This document shows, in pieces, positions 19,130 through 21,923 of a stretch of 21,923 nt of DNA (position 1 is the stretch's first letter; each line of letters opens with the position of its first letter). The position numbers were made by a program, and so were the translations under genes. Under the pieces are notes generated by a model. The model was not told the DNA's origin. It did not search any database and saw nothing but the letters and a program-made list of their open reading frames with translations. The stretch comes from a virus. Location: IMG/VR virus record IMGVR_UViG_3300021131_000056, positions 1-21,923 of that record, one strand, 5' to 3'.

Positions 19130-21923
19130 TTGACGGGGATGGCCTCCAGCATGGCGCGGCGTCGTGCATTCTCAACCTTCTTGTCGATGATGCTCTGAAC
19201 GTGCTTGCGCTGCACGTCATTGGCGATCTTCGGAACAGAGGTAACAAGTTCCTGCACTGCCGCCTTGGTGAGTTCACCGGCACGCCTCTTGAAGGTGTAG
19301 TTCTGCTCTGGCGTGAACAGACCATTCTCCATCGCTCCAAGCTCAATCGCCCGGCGCTTGATACGGTCGTGTGCTTCTTTCGGCAGGTACTTACCAATCT
19401 CGATGGTCTGCTCCATGCCGGGGATGTGCAGGTCGTTGCGGCCCAGATAGTCGGCAACGGCGTGCGGCTCACGATGGGTGGTGATGCGGCGGAGGATGGG
19501 ATAGCCATCCATCTTGATAGGTTCGCCGAACACGTTGAGGTCCGGCTTGGTGCCGTAGCTCTTGGCAAAGGGGATGTCCCGCAGTAGCGCCGAGGTGAGT
19601 GAGTCACTGGACACCTTATTAGGGTCGAAGATGGTGTTGATGTCGCGAAGCAATCCCTGTGCAGGCAGTAGCCCCTTGGCAGCGTTGACCGGGATGTCCG
19701 ACATTTTCTTGTCCGATGCTTGGAACATCACCGACTCCATGGCGGTGTCGAGAGAAGACATCACACCTTGGTTGAGGAACCCCTTCACTGACGTTTTCAG
19801 GATGTAGGCCAGACGCTGCGCAGAGGTCTTCTTGTCCATGTTCTTGTAGCGCATGGCGTCCATGGCGCTGCCCGCTGCGGCGAACATCATGCCAAAAGGC
19901 ATTTCAGAGAATTTGACATAATGGTCGCCCATCTTGACTGAGTAGGGAACCCAGCCTTTCGGCATCTGCGCCCGCTTGGTCTTGCTCTCCGGTCCCCAAC
20001 CGTACACCATGAAAGGCACATCCTCGTCGGGGTCGTCCTTGTGAGCGTGCGCCAGGGCGTACATGATCGCGGCGGCAGCCATACCGGCGACGGCAGCCAT
20101 GGCGCGTTCACGGCGCTCCATCTGGTCGAACTGAACAGTGCCTTCCTTAAAATCGACTTGGCCGTTCCAAAGACTGCCCGCTTTCACGTCCGAGAGATGA
20201 CCACCGAGGACAGCACGCACCAGACCAACGGGGGTGTAGTCCAACGACTGCTCGAACAGGTTAGAGACGATCTTGTTGAAGGGGATGAGCAACTGTCCCA
20301 CCGGGAGGCCGAGGATGTTGAGTTCCTTCTGGAAGGCATCGACGAGTTTGCTGATGAACTTGCCAGAGCCTTCCGGTTCCTGCTGAAGCACGATGCGGTC
20401 GGCGAAGCGGTTGCCCGCTTTGGTGCCACTCGCGGCTCTGCGGGCGTTGCGTGCTTCGCGGGCCATGCGGTCCACGGTGAGCAGGGCAGGCGTCTGTCCA
20501 GCGTCAATGAGCGTCTGACGTGCCGCACGCAGGTCTTCTTCGATCTGCGCGGTGTCGCCGCCAAGGCTATCAATGAATGCCTTGTAGAACTCTTCTGGGC
20601 TGCGCTTCTCACCGGACTCCTTCTCCTGCTCCAACAGCGCACGGTGAGCGGCGAGGTAGGCATGCCCCTCGCGGGCCGTGTTCCATGCCAGGGCGTCAAT
20701 GGCCTGCATGATGCGGAAGACATAGCGCATACGAGTTCCCGCGCTGGCGATGTAGGCGACCCACTCAGGCAGCGTGGATGGGCCTTTCTTGCGCAGAAGT
20801 TCCAAGGCATTGACAATGTTCTTGCCGCCATATTTGGACACCTTGTAAAGTCCGCGCCCCTGCATGGCGGCTTTGGCTTCTTTCAACCCCGTGCTGAGAC
20901 CTTCGCCGAGTGCGCCTTTGAGGTAGGCACCGGCGCTGCGTGGGTTGGAGATGGCGTTGAACAGCGAGCGCGGCACGAAGTTGAGCAGATTGCCCAGCAT
21001 GCCCATACCCTGCGTAGAAACACCTGAAAGGATGTTCGCGTACCACGCGGAGAGCAGCACGTCGCGAGCGGCAATGCCTTTCCACAGGCCAAGCTCCTCA
21101 TCGAGGTCTTGCTGCTTGTCGAGGCGAGCCGGACCTTTGGGCAGCGCATTGATTTCGCGGACCAACTTCTTGATCCTGGTCTGCTGCTCGGCACTCAGCG
21201 GTGGCAGCCCAAAGGCTTCACCGAACGCATCGAAGAAGGCTTGGTCGTCGAGAGCACCAGCAGTGTCGGCGGTGAACAGAGTTTTCAGTGACTTCTCAAT
21301 CTTCTCACGCGGAGCGCGGGGCTTCGGCTTGAGAGACTTCATAAGCTGCTGCACGGCACGCTCGGCGTCTTTGATCTTTTCGGCAGCAGCAATCTCTGTG
21401 CGAAGCGCGGCAGCAGCTTTGTCCAGTTGCTCGGCGGTGGCGCGATCCACGTCGAAAGCGACCAGCTTGTCTACGAAGTCGGGGACTTCCTTTTTCAAGT
21501 GCTCGCCGACGATGGCGGACACGGGGTTCTGGTCAGGTTTGCCGCGCTGCGGTCCCGCCATCTTCTCGCCAATGCGATTGATGGCTTGCTCGGCGACACC
21601 TTGATTGCGCAATGCCTTCATGAAGGCGGCACGGTGCTCGGCCACACGGCGGCGAGCCTCTACGGCTTCACGCTGGGCCAGCCATGCAGTGTGCTTGTTG
21701 CTGGCGATGAAGTCGAACGCGGCACCCACCTCATCGCGAAGCATGCCGAGGTTACGCTGCACCGTCGGGTCGTTCGGATCGGTAAGCAGCCCTTCGATCT
21801 TTTTCATCACAGCGTCCACCACCTTGGAACGAGTAGCAGCAGGACTCTGGTTAGTGTCGAACAACTTTGTCCAGTCCACCTTCAAGTCTTTCAACTCAGC
21901 GTTGATGGCGCGGCGCACGGAAG
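19126..21923 (-). CDS. Large polyvalent/internal virion-type protein (LPD38-like), 5' end cut by window
   Basis: The reverse-strand frame is open to the window edge; the first in-frame start is GTG at 21918 (930 aa), so the true protein is probably longer. The N-terminal 280 residues are mostly charged helix. A hydrophobic amphipathic segment WYANILSGVSTQGMGMLGNL lies at about 289-308. LIPFNKIVSNLFEQSLDYTP (about 545-564) and a hydrophobic AVAGMAAAAIMYALAHAH (about 606-623) follow, then VPYSVKMGDHYVKFSEMPFG. This pattern matches the LPD38 region of phage polyvalent proteins, which are often injected with the DNA or form the internal core. The C-terminus is basic. The role in ejection or as an internal virion protein is inferred. 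Confidence 0.7.
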   Translation of the reverse strand, partial: SVRRAINAELKDLKVDWTKLFDTNQSPAATRSKVVDAVMKKIEGLLTDPNDPTVQRNLGMLRDEVGAAFDFIASNKHTAWLAQREAVEARRRVAEHRAAFMKALRNQGVAEQAINRIGEKMAGPQRGKPDQNPVSAIVGEHLKKEVPDFVDKLVAFDVDRATAEQLDKAAAALRTEIAAAEKIKDAERAVQQLMKSLKPKPRAPREKIEKSLKTLFTADTAGALDDQAFFDAFGEAFGLPPLSAEQQTRIKKLVREINALPKGPARLDKQQDLDEELGLWKGIAARDVLLSAWYANILSGVSTQGMGMLGNLLNFVPRSLFNAISNPRSAGAYLKGALGEGLSTGLKEAKAAMQGRGLYKVSKYGGKNIVNALELLRKKGPSTLPEWVAYIASAGTRMRYVFRIMQAIDALAWNTAREGHAYLAAHRALLEQEKESGEKRSPEEFYKAFIDSLGGDTAQIEEDLRAARQTLIDAGQTPALLTVDRMAREARNARRAASGTKAGNRFADRIVLQQEPEGSGKFISKLVDAFQKELNILGLPVGQLLIPFNKIVSNLFEQSLDYTPVGLVRAVLGGHLSDVKAGSLWNGQVDFKEGTVQFDQMERRERAMAAVAGMAAAAIMYALAHAHKDDPDEDVPFMVYGWGPESKTKRAQMPKGWVPYSVKMGDHYVKFSEMPFGMMFAAAGSAMDAMRYKNMDKKTSAQRLAYILKTSVKGFLNQGVMSSLDTAMESVMFQASDKKMSDIPVNAAKGLLPAQGLLRDINTIFDPNKVSSDSLTSALLRDIPFAKSYGTKPDLNVFGEPIKMDGYPILRRITTHREPHAVADYLGRNDLHIPGMEQTIEIGKYLPKEAHDRIKRRAIELGAMENGLFTPEQNYTFKRRAGELTKAAVQELVTSVPKIANDVQRKHVQSIIDKKVENARRRAMLEAIPVK

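Noticed and set aside
1-21923. CRISPR array, insertion sequence, integrase or attachment site
   Set aside because: No regularly spaced repeats, transposase or recombinase motifs, or flanking direct repeats were seen. The only mobile unit is the intein with its endonuclease.

Overview
The window is a stretch of GC-rich, tailed double-stranded DNA bacteriophage (or prophage) genome. It carries a compact replication/recombination module, a large terminase subunit and a very large virion-type protein, with genes packed end to end (ATGA or TGATG overlaps at most junctions). No bacterial housekeeping gene and no integrase is visible. The host cannot be named from the sequence. Most starts lack a clear Shine-Dalgarno sequence, which would suit a host lineage with many SD-less genes (Bacteroidota or Verrucomicrobiota are examples), but this is only inference.

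Layout. Positions 1-2275 (+): the end of an SF3/P4-type primase-helicase and three small genes, closed by a good intrinsic terminator (2300-2331). Positions 2345-4551 (+): a small conserved phage protein, a Cas4-like Fe-S nuclease (DUF2800) and a DUF2815 ssDNA-binding protein. Positions 4552-4945: a 394-bp gap without a convincing gene. It is rich in complementary segments, including two that interlock as a pseudoknot, and ends in an operator-like inverted repeat before the DNA polymerase. Positions 4946-7957 (+): a family A DNA polymerase interrupted in its motif B by an intein. Inside the intein an HNH homing endonuclease is encoded in a different reading frame. Positions 7961-11073 (+): a DEDD exonuclease, a possible zinc-ribbon peptide, a VRR-NUC nuclease, an orphan beta-class DNA methyltransferase and a SNF2-like helicase. 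Positions 11108-13362 (+): a DUF3310 protein and TerL. Positions 13396-18196 (+): three small unknown proteins, a 783-aa multi-domain glycosyltransferase and a 413-aa glycosyltransferase-like protein. Positions 18238-18609 (+): a small protein resembling the RNA polymerase alpha C-terminal domain. Positions 18536-21923 (-): a cysteine-rich protein and a >930-aa polyvalent, internal-virion-type protein cut by the window edge.

How the genes work together: primase-helicase, polymerase, ssDNA-binding protein and three nucleases form a self-contained replication/recombination set, and terminase begins packaging. The glycosyltransferases probably decorate the virion, the host surface or possibly the DNA.

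Most notable observations: (1) an intein whose endonuclease lies out of frame, so about 640 bp are read in two frames; (2) a recurring acidic D/E-F-x-G short motif at or near the C-termini of several replication proteins (FWG in four proteins, SDFAGVDL in two, DDFGPF in one), which suggests a shared docking partner; (3) a pseudoknot-capable structured region upstream of the polymerase; (4) a PPGGWKY module shared between the large glycosyltransferase and a cysteine-rich protein on the other strand.
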